Notes under the pieces: model-generated
Told to the model about the DNA's origin: nothing
What the model saw: only the letters and a program-made list of their open reading frames with translations
The model's database searches: none
Program-made: the position numbers and the translations under genes
Part shown: piece after piece, positions 28,454-36,538 of the stretch
Position numbering within the stretch: position 1 is the first letter of the stretch
How the letters are laid out: each line of letters opens with the position of its first letter
Assembly (NCBI RefSeq): GCF_029892515.1
Contig: NZ_JARXVF010000015.1
Span: 1 to 51,871 of the forward strand
From: Pseudaminobacter soli (ex Li et al. 2025)
Lineage (GTDB): Bacteria; Pseudomonadota; Alphaproteobacteria; Rhizobiales; Rhizobiaceae
DNA length: 51,871 bases
Direction of reading: 5' to 3'

Positions 28454-29056
28454 ATGACCGAAACCGCAGACGAAACCCGCCGCTCCATCGGCGCCCGGCG
28501 CAACCCGGCCAGCGCCGACGCCATTCGCGAGGCGGCCGAGGCCGTGTTGCTGGAGGCTGGCTATGCCGGCTTCTCCATCGAGGCGGTGGCGCGCCGCGCC
28601 CGCGCCGGCAAACCCACCATCTATCGCTGGTGGCCGAGCAAGGCGGCCCTGCTGATCGACGTCTACCAGCGCCAGAAACGCGTCGACAATCCCGACACCG
28701 GCAATCTCGAGGACGACCTGGTGCAGTTTCTGCAGTCGCTGTTCCAGCATTGGCGCGACACGCCGGCCGGCAGCATTTTCCGCTCCGTCATCGCTGAGGC
28801 GCAGACAGACGAGACGGCGGCGACCGCATTGACCGAATATGCACACAACCGCCGCGCCCACACCGGGCGCATGGTGGCCCGCGCCATAGAGCGCGGCGAG
28901 GTGCGTGCCGATATCGAGCCGACAGTGGTGGCCGACCTTGTCGCCTCCTATGCGTGGGTGCACCTCCTGACCGGCCGCATCAATGAGGACGGGGCGACCA
29001 CCCGAGTCGCCATTCGCGCCATCGTTCGCGGCATCCTCGCCACGCCGGCAAGCTGA
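28454..29056 (+). CDS. TetR/AcrR family transcriptional regulator
   Basis: A repressor of about 200 aa. The N-terminal helix-turn-helix is clear (about residues 20-65: ADAIREAAEAVLLEAGYAGF, SIEAVARRARAGKPTIYRWW, KAALLIDVY). The C-terminal helical domain has the family type TetR_C with SVIAEAQTDETAATALTEY. The frame is open back to ATG codons at 28421 and 28403; none has a good ribosome binding site, and 28454 (MTETADETRR) is chosen by homolog length. It lies beside two matching palindromes and 100 bp before an MFS exporter gene, a standard repressor-pump cassette. Confidence 0.88.
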   Translation: MTETADETRRSIGARRNPASADAIREAAEAVLLEAGYAGFSIEAVARRARAGKPTIYRWWPSKAALLIDVYQRQKRVDNPDTGNLEDDLVQFLQSLFQHWRDTPAGSIFRSVIAEAQTDETAATALTEYAHNRRAHTGRMVARAIERGEVRADIEPTVVADLVASYAWVHLLTGRINEDGATTRVAIRAIVRGILATPAS

Positions 29057-29157
29057 CGCCAATCCCAAAACTGGACCCGCCTTTTCCGGCGGACTGAAAC
29101 ATTGCGCGCGAGTGGCCTTCAGGCCAACCCTTCCCCTTTCAATTCAAGGATCATCTC

Positions 29158-30564
29158 ATGACAGAACTGTCGGAACGCGCCGAAACGGGATGGGCTGACC
29201 TGCTGGCGGACGGGAGGCTGCCGCGCTTTGCCCTGATCTGCCTCGGGATCTGGCTGAACGCCGCCGACACGCTGGTAACCGCCACCATCATGCCGAGCGT
29301 GGGCGCCGAGCTTGGCGGCTATGCCTATTTCAGCTGGGCGGTGGCGGGTTTCCTGATCGGCGCGATCCTGGCCGGTGCAAGCGCCGGGCGTCTTTCCGAA
29401 ATCCTTGGCCTGCGCCTTGCCACCACCATAGCCGGCCTGGTGCTGGCCTTCGGCTGCGTGCTCAGTGCCGCCGCGCCCGACATCGGCGTCTTCCTCCTCG
29501 GCCGCCTCCTGCAGGGCATCGGCTGCGGCTGGATCGCAGGCTTTGCCATGGTCGCCATCGCGGTTCTGTTTCCAGAGCGGCATCTGGCGCGGGTATTCGC
29601 TTCGGTCTCCGGCGTCTGGGGCATCGCCACCGTGCTCGGCCCGCTGGTCGGCGGTCTGTTCGCCGAATCCGGCAACTGGCGCTCGGTGTTCTGGATGTTC
29701 GCCGCGCAAGCGCTGATCTTCGGCGCCGCCGCACCTTTCCTGCTCAAGGGCACGGTGAAATCAAAGGGGCATACCGGCGTGCCCTGGCTCCAGCTCATCA
29801 CGCTGGGTCTCGGCGTCAGCGCCATTTCGCTCGCCGACACCATTCCCCTGCCGGCGATCACCATCGCGCTGGTCGCGGTCGGGCTCGTCATCCTGGCGCT
29901 CGTCCTGAAGATCGACGGCAAGGCCAAAATTCGCCTGCTGCCGCACCGCGCCGGCGACCTCCGCACCATCTGCGGCTCGGGCTATGCGGCCATCTTCGCG
30001 CTGACCGCGTCCTCCATGGGACTGACCGTCTATGGCCCGGCGATCCTGCAAACCTTGCGCGGGCTGTCGCCACTGGCCGCCGGCTATGCGGTGGGCGTGC
30101 AGGCCCTGTCATGGACGCTCGCAGCCTTCACCGTGGCGGGCGTGACCGGCGGGCAAGGCGAGTTGCGCTGGATCCGGCGCGGCGCCGCCTGCATCCTTGT
30201 CGGCGTCATCCTGCTTGCCCTGCTGATGAAGAGCGCCCCGCTTGCCCTGGTGATCGCCGCCGCAGTGGTGGTCGGTGCGGGCTTCGGCTTCTCTTCCAGC
30301 CTGATGAACCGGCGCATCCTGGGCGCCTTGTCCAATGAGGACCGCGCCATCGGCGCTTCGGCCTTCATCGCCGTGCGCCAGTCGGGCGGCGCGGTCGGCG
30401 CGGCGATTGCGGGCGCAACGGCAAATCTCGTCGGCTTCGGTGCCGGGCTGACGGTCGCCAGCGCGGAAGCCACGGCTGTGTGGGTGTTCGTCACTGCCCT
30501 ACCGATGGCGATCGCCGGCTTCTTCGCCGTCCGGCGATTGACCGGATCAGCCGTCAAGGCCTGA
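29158..30564 (+). CDS. MFS transporter
   Basis: A 468-aa multidrug-type exporter with 12-14 predicted helices. Recognisable pieces are GIWLNAADTLVTATIMPSVG in helix 1, SAGRLSEILGLRLA as a motif A variant, LLGRLLQGIGCGWIAGFAMV, and GIATVLGPLVGGLFAE as motif C. AAGGA lies 9 bases before the ATG. It follows tetR on the same strand and ends in a strong terminator. Probably induced when TetR binds its ligand. Nothing identifies the substrate. Confidence 0.87.
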   Translation: MTELSERAETGWADLLADGRLPRFALICLGIWLNAADTLVTATIMPSVGAELGGYAYFSWAVAGFLIGAILAGASAGRLSEILGLRLATTIAGLVLAFGCVLSAAAPDIGVFLLGRLLQGIGCGWIAGFAMVAIAVLFPERHLARVFASVSGVWGIATVLGPLVGGLFAESGNWRSVFWMFAAQALIFGAAAPFLLKGTVKSKGHTGVPWLQLITLGLGVSAISLADTIPLPAITIALVAVGLVILALVLKIDGKAKIRLLPHRAGDLRTICGSGYAAIFALTASSMGLTVYGPAILQTLRGLSPLAAGYAVGVQALSWTLAAFTVAGVTGGQGELRWIRRGAACILVGVILLALLMKSAPLALVIAAAVVVGAGFGFSSSLMNRRILGALSNEDRAIGASAFIAVRQSGGAVGAAIAGATANLVGFGAGLTVASAEATAVWVFVTALPMAIAGFFAVRRLTGSAVKA

Positions 30565-30582
30565 CCCAACAGGGAACCAAAC

Positions 30583-30615
30583 AAAAAAGGCAGCGCACGT
30601 GGCGCTGCCTTTTTT
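30583..30615. terminator. Bidirectional intrinsic terminator
   Basis: A 14-bp stem AAAAAAGGCAGCGC/GCGCTGCCTTTTTT with a 5-nt loop, with A-rich and T-rich flanks on both sides (TTTTTTGTTTTT on the plus strand). It separates the convergent MFS and parvulin genes and can end transcription from both. Confidence 0.93.
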
Positions 30616-30650
30616 GTTTTTCTTGCCGGGACATCGCCCCGGCAAATAAT

Positions 30651-31556
30651 TTACTTCGACTTGTCGATCTGATCGACGGCCTTCTTGAGGTCCGGATCGG
30701 TCACGTCGACCTTGGCGTTGCCGCGCAGCGACTTGACCAGCTCGAAATACTTGTCGCGCAGCAGGAGCGAACGCACCTGGGCCTTCACCTGGTCGAATGC
30801 CGGCGGCTGCTGGGTGCGCTTGTCCTCGACCTTGATCACGTGCCAGCCGAACTGGGTCTTCACCGGCTCCTTGGTGTAGGTGCCCGGCTCAAGCGCGAAG
30901 GCGGCCTTCTCGAATTCCGGCACCATCTGGCCGGGGCCGAAATAGCCGAGGTCGCCGCCATTGGCGCCCGAACCCGGATCGCTCGACTTTTCCTTGGCGA
31001 GATCTTCGAACTTCGCGCCGCCATCGAGCTGCTTGATGATCGCGTCGGCCTCTTCCTTGGTTTTCACCAGAATGTGACGGGCGTGAACCTCGTTGACCGG
31101 CGGTGCGGCGGCGATTTCCTTGTCGTAGCGGGCGCGGACCTCATCGTCGGTGATCGCCTTCGACACTTCCTTCTCGACGACCTCGCTGTGCAGCGCGCGG
31201 TCCTTCAGGAACTCCATGCGGCGCTGGAAATCGGGATCCTTGTCGAGGCCCTTGGACTCGGCCTCGCCAGCCAGGAGACGAATTTCGATGACGGCGGAAA
31301 GAGCGGCAGCACGGCGCTGATCGGCCGGAAGCCGCGCAAATTGCTGGTCCAGATCGCTTTCAGCGACCTGAAGGTCGCCTTCGGTGATGGACTTGCCATT
31401 GACGGTGGCGACGACGGCAGCGGGGTCGACGGGCTTGGCCGGCGCCTCGGCGGCGGGCGGCGTCTCCTGCGCAAAAGCCTGCATGGCAGCCGGCGCAGAC
31501 AGCGCAAGCATCACGCCCAGGCCGGCAAGCGAGGCGCGTCGGAACGATAAGGGCAT
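30651..31556 (-). CDS. Periplasmic parvulin-type peptidyl-prolyl cis-trans isomerase
   Basis: A foldase for exported and outer-membrane proteins. MPLSFRRASLAGLGVMLALS plus APAAMQAFAQ is a signal peptide. A SurA-like N-terminal helical part (about residues 45-140) is followed by the parvulin domain (about 150-250), with HARHILVKTKEEADAIIKQL, FGPGQMVPEFEKAAFAL and QFGWHVIKVEDKR. The ATG at 31556 is preferred over one 12 codons upstream because GGAG precedes it. It is divergent from secA, an arrangement conserved in Rhizobiales that pairs export with folding. Confidence 0.93.
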   Translation of the reverse strand: MPLSFRRASLAGLGVMLALSAPAAMQAFAQETPPAAEAPAKPVDPAAVVATVNGKSITEGDLQVAESDLDQQFARLPADQRRAAALSAVIEIRLLAGEAESKGLDKDPDFQRRMEFLKDRALHSEVVEKEVSKAITDDEVRARYDKEIAAAPPVNEVHARHILVKTKEEADAIIKQLDGGAKFEDLAKEKSSDPGSGANGGDLGYFGPGQMVPEFEKAAFALEPGTYTKEPVKTQFGWHVIKVEDKRTQQPPAFDQVKAQVRSLLLRDKYFELVKSLRGNAKVDVTDPDLKKAVDQIDKSK

Positions 31557-31643
31557 CAGAAATTCTCCAGTGGGAATGGAAGAAACCTTCAAGTCAGCAC
31601 AAATATGGCCGAATTCGGCGCGGGCAAGAGCAACGCTGCCACG

Positions 31644-31672
31644 TTGACATCGCTTGAGGCCCCTCTTATCTG
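31644..31672 (+). promoter_or_regulatory. Probable secA promoter
   Basis: TTGACA (31644-31649) is followed after 17 bp by TATCTG (31667-31672), about 120 bp before the secA start in the divergent region. The -35 is perfect; the -10 matches in part. Confidence 0.5.
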
Positions 31673-31791
31673 TCCTTCGACTTCGCGTCCAGAACCCTTT
31701 TCCGGACGCTTTTCGGTGTTACCTTCTAAGATGAACCTTGGCGGGTTCCGCCGGCACCCTGTCGGCAAGTTTCGAACTGAAAGGCCTTTTG

Positions 31792-34527
31792 ATGGTCAGT
31801 CTCGGCGGCATCGCCCGTAAGATTTTCGGCTCCTCCAACGATCGCCGTGTGAAGGCGACGCGGCCACGCGTCGTGGCCATCAATGCGCTCGAGAACGAGA
31901 TACGCGCGCTTTCGGATGAAGAGCTGCGCGCCCGCACCACCCAGTATCGCGAAGAACTCGCCAATGGCGCGAATATCGACGACTACGTGGTTCCGGCCTT
32001 TGCAATAGCGCGCGAAGGCGCCCGCCGCGCGCTCGGCCTGCGGCCCTTCGATGTGCAGCTGATCGGCGGCATGGTCCTGCATGACGGCGGCATCTCCGAG
32101 ATGCGCACCGGCGAAGGCAAGACGCTTGTGGCCACCCTGCCCGTCTACCTCAACGCGTTGACCGGCAAGGGCGTCCACGTCGTCACCGTCAACGACTACC
32201 TCGCCAAGCGCGACGCCGAGTGGATGGGCCGCATCTACAAATTCCTTGGCCTCACCGTCGGCGTGATCGTGCATGGCATGAGCGACGAGGAGCGCCGCGC
32301 CGCCTACGCCTGCGACGTGACCTACGCCACCAACAACGAGCTCGGCTTCGACTATCTGCGCGACAACATGAAGTATGAGCGCGCGCAGATGGTGCAGCGC
32401 CCGCACAATTACGCGATCGTCGACGAGGTGGACTCGATCCTGATCGACGAGGCGCGCACGCCGCTCATCATCTCCGGTCCGCTCGAGGACCGTTCCGAGA
32501 TGTACAACACGGTGGACACCTTCCTTAAGACGCTGGTCCCGGCCGACTACGAGGTCGACGAGAAGCAGAAGACGGCGATCTTCACCGAAGAAGGCACCGA
32601 AAAGATCGAGAACCTGCTGCGCGACGCCGACCTGCTCAAGGGCGAGTCGCTCTACGACGTCGAGAACGTCGCCATGGTTCACCACGTCAACAACGCGCTG
32701 AAGGCGCACCGCCTGTTCCAGCGCGACCGGGACTACATCGTCAAGGACAACGAGATCGTCATCATCGACGAGTTCACCGGCCGCATGATGCCCGGCCGCC
32801 GCTATTCGGAAGGCCTGCACCAGGCGCTCGAGGCCAAGGAGCACGTGACCATCCAGCCGGAAAACCAGACGCTGGCTTCGGTTACCTTCCAGAACTACTT
32901 CCGCATGTATGAGAAGCTGGCCGGCATGACCGGCACGGCCGATACGGAAGCCGAGGAATTCGGCAACATCTACGGCCTGGAAGTGACCGTGGTGCCGACC
33001 AACCTGCCGGTGCAGCGCATCGACGAGGACGACGAGGTCTACCGGACCGTCGAGGAGAAGTACAAGGCGATCGTTCGCGAGATCCGCGAGGCCCATGGCC
33101 GCGGCCAGCCGACGCTCGTCGGCACCACCTCGATCGAGAAGTCCGAGCATCTGGCGGCGCGCCTGCGCAAGGAAGGCTTCAACAATTTCGAAGTGCTGAA
33201 CGCCCGCCACCATGAGCGCGAGGCGTCCATCGTCGCCCAGGCCGGCAAGCCGGGCGCCATCACCATCGCCACCAACATGGCCGGTCGCGGTACCGACATC
33301 CAGCTCGGCGGCAATGCCGAGATGCGCATCGCGGAAGAGCTGGGCGATATGCCGGAGGGCTCGGAGCGCGCCGCGCGCGAACAGGCGATCCGCGACGACA
33401 TCGTCAAGCTCAAGGAAAAGGCGCTGACCGCCGGCGGCCTTTACGTCATCGCCACCGAGCGCCACGAAAGCCGCCGCATCGACAACCAGCTTCGCGGCCG
33501 TTCTGGCCGTCAGGGCGACCCCGGCCGCTCAAAATTCTTCCTGTCGCTGCAGGACGACCTGATGCGCATCTTCGGCTCCGAGCGCATGGACGGCATGCTG
33601 CAGAAGCTCGGCCTGAAGGAAGACGAGGCCATCATCCATCCCTGGATCAACAAGGCCCTCGAAAAGGCGCAGAAGAAGGTCGAGGCGCGCAACTTCGACA
33701 TCCGAAAGAACCTGCTCAAGTATGACGACGTCCAGAACGACCAGCGTAAGGTCGTCTTCGCCCAGCGTCTCGAATTGATGGACGGCGAGAATCTTACAGA
33801 GACCGTCGCCGAAATGCGCCAGGACGTGATCGACGATCTCGTTGCCAAGCACATTCCGGAAAATGCCTATGCCGAGCAGTGGAATGCCGAGGCCCTGAAG
33901 CAGGAGGCGCAGCAGTTCCTCAATCTCGACCTGCCGATCGAGGAGTGGGCGCAGGAAGAAGGCATTGGCGAGAACGACATCCGCGAGCGCATCACGGAAC
34001 GGGCGAACTCCGTAGCCACCGACCGCGCCGAGCGTTTCGGCCCCGAGGTGATGGCCTATGTCGAGCGCTCGATCGTTCTGCAGACGCTCGACCATCTGTG
34101 GCGCGAGCATCTGGTCAATCTGGAGCATCTGCGCTCGGTGGTCGGCTTCCGCGGCTATGCCCAGCGCGATCCGCTCAACGAATACAAGTCCGAATCTTTC
34201 GAGCTGTTCCAGGCCTTGCTCGGCAATCTGCGCCAGGTAGTGACCGCACAGCTGATGCGCGTCGAGCTGGTGCGCGAGGCCGCCGACGCTCCGCCGCTGC
34301 AGGCGCCTGAAACCTTCGGTCAGCATATCGATGCCACCACCGGCGAGAACGATTTCATCGATGGCGACGGCGGCCTTGCAATGGCCGTTCTGGAAGACAC
34401 CCGCGTGGTGGCTGCCGAAGATCGCGACCCGAAGAACCCCGAAACCTGGGGCAAGGTTGGCCGCAACGAGGCGTGCCCCTGCGGCTCGGGCAAGAAGTAC
34501 AAGCACTGCCACGGCGCTTTCGCCTGA
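31792..34527 (+). CDS. secA: Preprotein translocase ATPase SecA
   Basis: The motor that drives unfolded preproteins through SecYEG. The 911 aa show all domains: N-terminal [20 protein letters not shown], Walker [10 protein letters not shown], the DEAD-type box [16 protein letters not shown], the preprotein cross-linking domain, ATPase domain 2 with [14 protein letters not shown] and [18 protein letters not shown], the helical scaffold and wing domains. A C-terminal zinc-binding SecB site closes it, [17 protein letters not shown]. An upstream TTG would add 18 residues; the ATG at 31792 fits the family. Confidence 0.99.
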   Translation: MVSLGGIARKIFGSSNDRRVKATRPRVVAINALENEIRALSDEELRARTTQYREELANGANIDDYVVPAFAIAREGARRALGLRPFDVQLIGGMVLHDGGISEMRTGEGKTLVATLPVYLNALTGKGVHVVTVNDYLAKRDAEWMGRIYKFLGLTVGVIVHGMSDEERRAAYACDVTYATNNELGFDYLRDNMKYERAQMVQRPHNYAIVDEVDSILIDEARTPLIISGPLEDRSEMYNTVDTFLKTLVPADYEVDEKQKTAIFTEEGTEKIENLLRDADLLKGESLYDVENVAMVHHVNNALKAHRLFQRDRDYIVKDNEIVIIDEFTGRMMPGRRYSEGLHQALEAKEHVTIQPENQTLASVTFQNYFRMYEKLAGMTGTADTEAEEFGNIYGLEVTVVPTNLPVQRIDEDDEVYRTVEEKYKAIVREIREAHGRGQPTLVGTTSIEKSEHLAARLRKEGFNNFEVLNARHHEREASIVAQAGKPGAITIATNMAGRGTDIQLGGNAEMRIAEELGDMPEGSERAAREQAIRDDIVKLKEKALTAGGLYVIATERHESRRIDNQLRGRSGRQGDPGRSKFFLSLQDDLMRIFGSERMDGMLQKLGLKEDEAIIHPWINKALEKAQKKVEARNFDIRKNLLKYDDVQNDQRKVVFAQRLELMDGENLTETVAEMRQDVIDDLVAKHIPENAYAEQWNAEALKQEAQQFLNLDLPIEEWAQEEGIGENDIRERITERANSVATDRAERFGPEVMAYVERSIVLQTLDHLWREHLVNLEHLRSVVGFRGYAQRDPLNEYKSESFELFQALLGNLRQVVTAQLMRVELVREAADAPPLQAPETFGQHIDATTGENDFIDGDGGLAMAVLEDTRVVAAEDRDPKNPETWGKVGRNEACPCGSGKKYKHCHGAFA

Positions 34528-34550
34528 GGCATTTGAAAGCTGAAAGTTCG

Positions 34551-34582
34551 AAACGGCGGTCCGGTGGCCGCCGTTTTCGTTT
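34551..34582 (+). terminator. Intrinsic terminator of secA
   Basis: A 9-bp stem AAACGGCGG/CCGCCGTTT (34551-34559 with 34568-34576) followed by TCGTTT, 24 bp after the secA stop. It may also serve the convergent monooxygenase gene, with a weaker T-run in that direction. Confidence 0.75.
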
Positions 34583-34593
34583 CCGGACCCGCG

Positions 34594-34923
34594 TCAGATG
34601 TGCTGGTAGTTGCCGATCTCGGCTCTGATGTCGTTCTGCGCCAGGAATTCCTGCGGATTGAAGTTCATCTCGCGCTGCATCGCCTGGACATTGAACTTCG
34701 CCGAAGCGACAGCTCCTTCATCCTCCCACTCGACGATCGTCACGATACGGTGCTCTCCACCGGCATGCTGCTCGAGCAACATGTCCTGCAGAAAGCCGGG
34801 CTGAACGCGCAGCACCTCATGCGTCTGCCGCACCTTGTCGAGAAATTCCGCTTTTATGGAATTCGGGACCACGAACCTGTCTACCCTGTAGACGTGCTGC
34901 GCCTTGTCTGTATTCCCAAACAT
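34594..34923 (-). CDS. Small ABM-type (antibiotic biosynthesis monooxygenase-like) protein
   Basis: A 109-aa dimeric alpha+beta barrel protein. Typical parts are VYRVDRFVVPNSIKAEFLDK, RQTHEVLRVQPGFLQDMLLEQ and RIVTIVEWEDEGAVASAKFN. Members act as cofactor-free monooxygenases on quinones and polycyclic aromatics or as haem oxygenases. Its promoter carries a close match to the SoxR operator with the odd 19-bp spacing of MerR-type promoters. That suggests induction by redox-cycling compounds, with the protein perhaps degrading them. Pseudomonas SoxR is known to induce a monooxygenase gene, so the link has precedent. AGAGGAAGAG precedes the ATG. Confidence 0.82.
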   Translation of the reverse strand: MFGNTDKAQHVYRVDRFVVPNSIKAEFLDKVRQTHEVLRVQPGFLQDMLLEQHAGGEHRIVTIVEWEDEGAVASAKFNVQAMQREMNFNPQEFLAQNDIRAEIGNYQHI

Positions 34924-34957
34924 AAATCTCTTCCTCTCATCACGTTGACGGAGAAGG

Positions 34958-34988
34958 GCTGTACGACCTCAAGTTAAGTTGAGGTCAA
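34958..34988 (-). promoter_or_regulatory. SoxR-type promoter of the monooxygenase gene
   Basis: On the minus strand TTGACC (34983-34988) and TACAGC (34958-34963) are separated by 19 bp. The dyad CCTCAAGTTAAGTTGAGG (plus strand, 34967-34984) fills the spacer and extends by GA/TC to 11-bp half-sites. The E. coli soxS site is CCTCAAGTTAACTTGAGG, differing at one central base. A 19-bp spacer with an operator between the hexamers is diagnostic of MerR-family activators. No soxR gene is in the window. Confidence 0.85.
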
Positions 34989-35096
34989 GAGGAGATTTCT
35001 ACTCGTGACAGGTTCGGTGCTCCAGCGAGCCCGAACCGTTTCTTAAAGAGTTTGGCGTATCGCGGACGGGATATGTGGAAGATCGGAGAGTAGTGC

Positions 35097-35243
35097 GTGC
35101 GCTTTTCCGCGGCAACGACGGCTGAGCGTCTCCTGCCCGCGCCGCTGGTGCTGCGCGCGCGGCCGCTGCTTATCCGCATCTACGCTACCTTGGCCGGCGT
35201 GGCATTCTTCGTGCCCGTCAGACAAGCGCAGGAGGCCCACTGA
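35097..35243 (+). CDS. Putative 48-aa leader protein, translationally coupled
   Basis: An open frame starting at GTG 35097 with GGAG (35085-35088) eight bases upstream. It ends in TGA at 35241-35243, whose last base is the first of the next gene's ATG (TGATG). The product begins VRFSAATTAERLLPAPLVLR and continues with a hydrophobic stretch LIRIYATLAGVAFFVPV, then QAQEAH. I recognise no family. The good ribosome binding site and stop-start overlap favour real translation, either as a small membrane peptide or as a coupling leader. Conservation would decide. Confidence 0.45.
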   Translation: MRFSAATTAERLLPAPLVLRARPLLIRIYATLAGVAFFVPVRQAQEAH

Positions 35244-36526
35244 TGGTGGCAATCCCCCTTCTGGAGGAAACCAGCGGCGGCCCCGCCGGCGCGATCATCT
35301 CCGGCTTTGTCGGCCTCGGAAGCCGGGCCGTCGATCCGGCGCATGAGGAGCTTTTGGCCAACAATCGCCCGCAGCGGCGGCTGGCGATCTATTCGGCCTC
35401 CGCCGGCTTCGACCTGATCGAAGAGCTGGACTATCTGTGCGCGCGCACGATCGAGCCCAACGTCTTCTTCAACCCGCGCTTCCTCGCCCCGGCCATGCCG
35501 CGGCTGGAAGACCGCGAGGTGCGGCTCGCCGTAATGCGGGACGGCAACGAAAATCGCAGCCGCCTGCGGTTGCTGCTGCCCTATTCCATCGAAAGGCCGA
35601 ACGTTCCGCTTGGCGTTCCGATCCTGCGCACCTGGGCGAATCCCTTCGGGCCGCTCGGCACGCCGCTCGTCGACCGCGACAATCCCGAAGGCGTGCTGGA
35701 AGACTTTTTCGACATGATGGCGCGGCCGCACCTGAAACTGCCGAAGGTATTCGCGCTGCCCGACATGATGCTTGACGGCACTTTCGCCAGCGTGCTGCGC
35801 CGTGTAGCCGAGACGCGTGGCCTGACCATCACCACGGCCAACGAGGTCGAGCGCGCGTTCCTGGAAAGCGAGCTCGAAGGCGACGACTATCTCAAGGCTT
35901 CGCTCAGGCAGCACCATTACCGCGAGTTCCGCCGGCTGAAGCGCCGGCTGGCCGAGCAGGGCAAGCTCGAGCATGTCGTGGCCAGAGGACCGGACGAGAT
36001 CCGCGAAGGCGTCGAAACCTTCCTGACCATCGAGGCGGCCGGCTGGAAGGGCCGCCGCCGCACCGCCATGGCCATCGACCGCTTCCAGGCCGCCTTCGCG
36101 CGCGAAGCCATGCATCGCCTGGCCGAACGCGATCTCGCCCGGGTGCATTCGCTGAAACTCGACGGCGAGACCATCGCCTGTCTGCTCGTCTTCATCGAGG
36201 CCGGCGTGGCCTATACCTGGAAGACCGCATATGACGAGCGTCTCTCTGCCTTCTCGCCGGGCACGCTGCTTATGATCGAGGTGACCAAGCAGCACCTCGA
36301 CGATCCCAACATCATGACGACCGACTCCTGTGCGAGACCTGATCATCCGATGATGGACCGGCTGTGGTCGGAGCGGAAACGGATAGGAACCATCCTCGTC
36401 GGCCTGACCCCTGACGCCGACCGCGCCACGCGCCAGGCGGCCTCCCAAATGCATCTCTATCGGGAAACGCGGAATATCGCGCGCCTGCTGCGCAATCGGG
36501 TGCGCGGTCTGCTCAAGCGGCGGTGA
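35243..36526 (+). CDS. BioF2-like (Acetyltransf_6) GNAT family protein
   Basis: A 427-aa cytoplasmic acyltransferase-like protein with a tandem GNAT fold of the CelD/BioF2 type, found near polysaccharide and cell-envelope genes. Evidence includes an N-terminal half with EELDYLCARTIEPNVFFNP and LLLPYSIERPNV, a central ASLRQHHYREFRRLKRRLAE, FLTIEAAGWKGRRRTAMAI, and a C-terminal AYTWKTAYDERLSAFSPGTL plus LMIEV, which is the acetyl-CoA binding part of the fold. AGGAGG stands 8 bases before the ATG. The donor and acceptor are unknown. It is convergent with an acyl-CoA synthetase gene, 12 bp apart. Confidence 0.85.
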   Translation: MVAIPLLEETSGGPAGAIISGFVGLGSRAVDPAHEELLANNRPQRRLAIYSASAGFDLIEELDYLCARTIEPNVFFNPRFLAPAMPRLEDREVRLAVMRDGNENRSRLRLLLPYSIERPNVPLGVPILRTWANPFGPLGTPLVDRDNPEGVLEDFFDMMARPHLKLPKVFALPDMMLDGTFASVLRRVAETRGLTITTANEVERAFLESELEGDDYLKASLRQHHYREFRRLKRRLAEQGKLEHVVARGPDEIREGVETFLTIEAAGWKGRRRTAMAIDRFQAAFAREAMHRLAERDLARVHSLKLDGETIACLLVFIEAGVAYTWKTAYDERLSAFSPGTLLMIEVTKQHLDDPNIMTTDSCARPDHPMMDRLWSERKRIGTILVGLTPDADRATRQAASQMHLYRETRNIARLLRNRVRGLLKRR

Positions 36527-36538
36527 CGCTGGCCTCGC

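Noticed and set aside
31726-33465. 579-codon minus-strand frame antisense to secA
   Set aside because: Shadow of secA; no start signal, and the composition is typical of reversed GC-rich coding sequence.
34985-35179. 64-codon minus-strand frame overlapping the small coupled ORF
   Set aside because: Ser/Arg-rich, no ribosome binding site, and it runs against the better-supported plus-strand reading.
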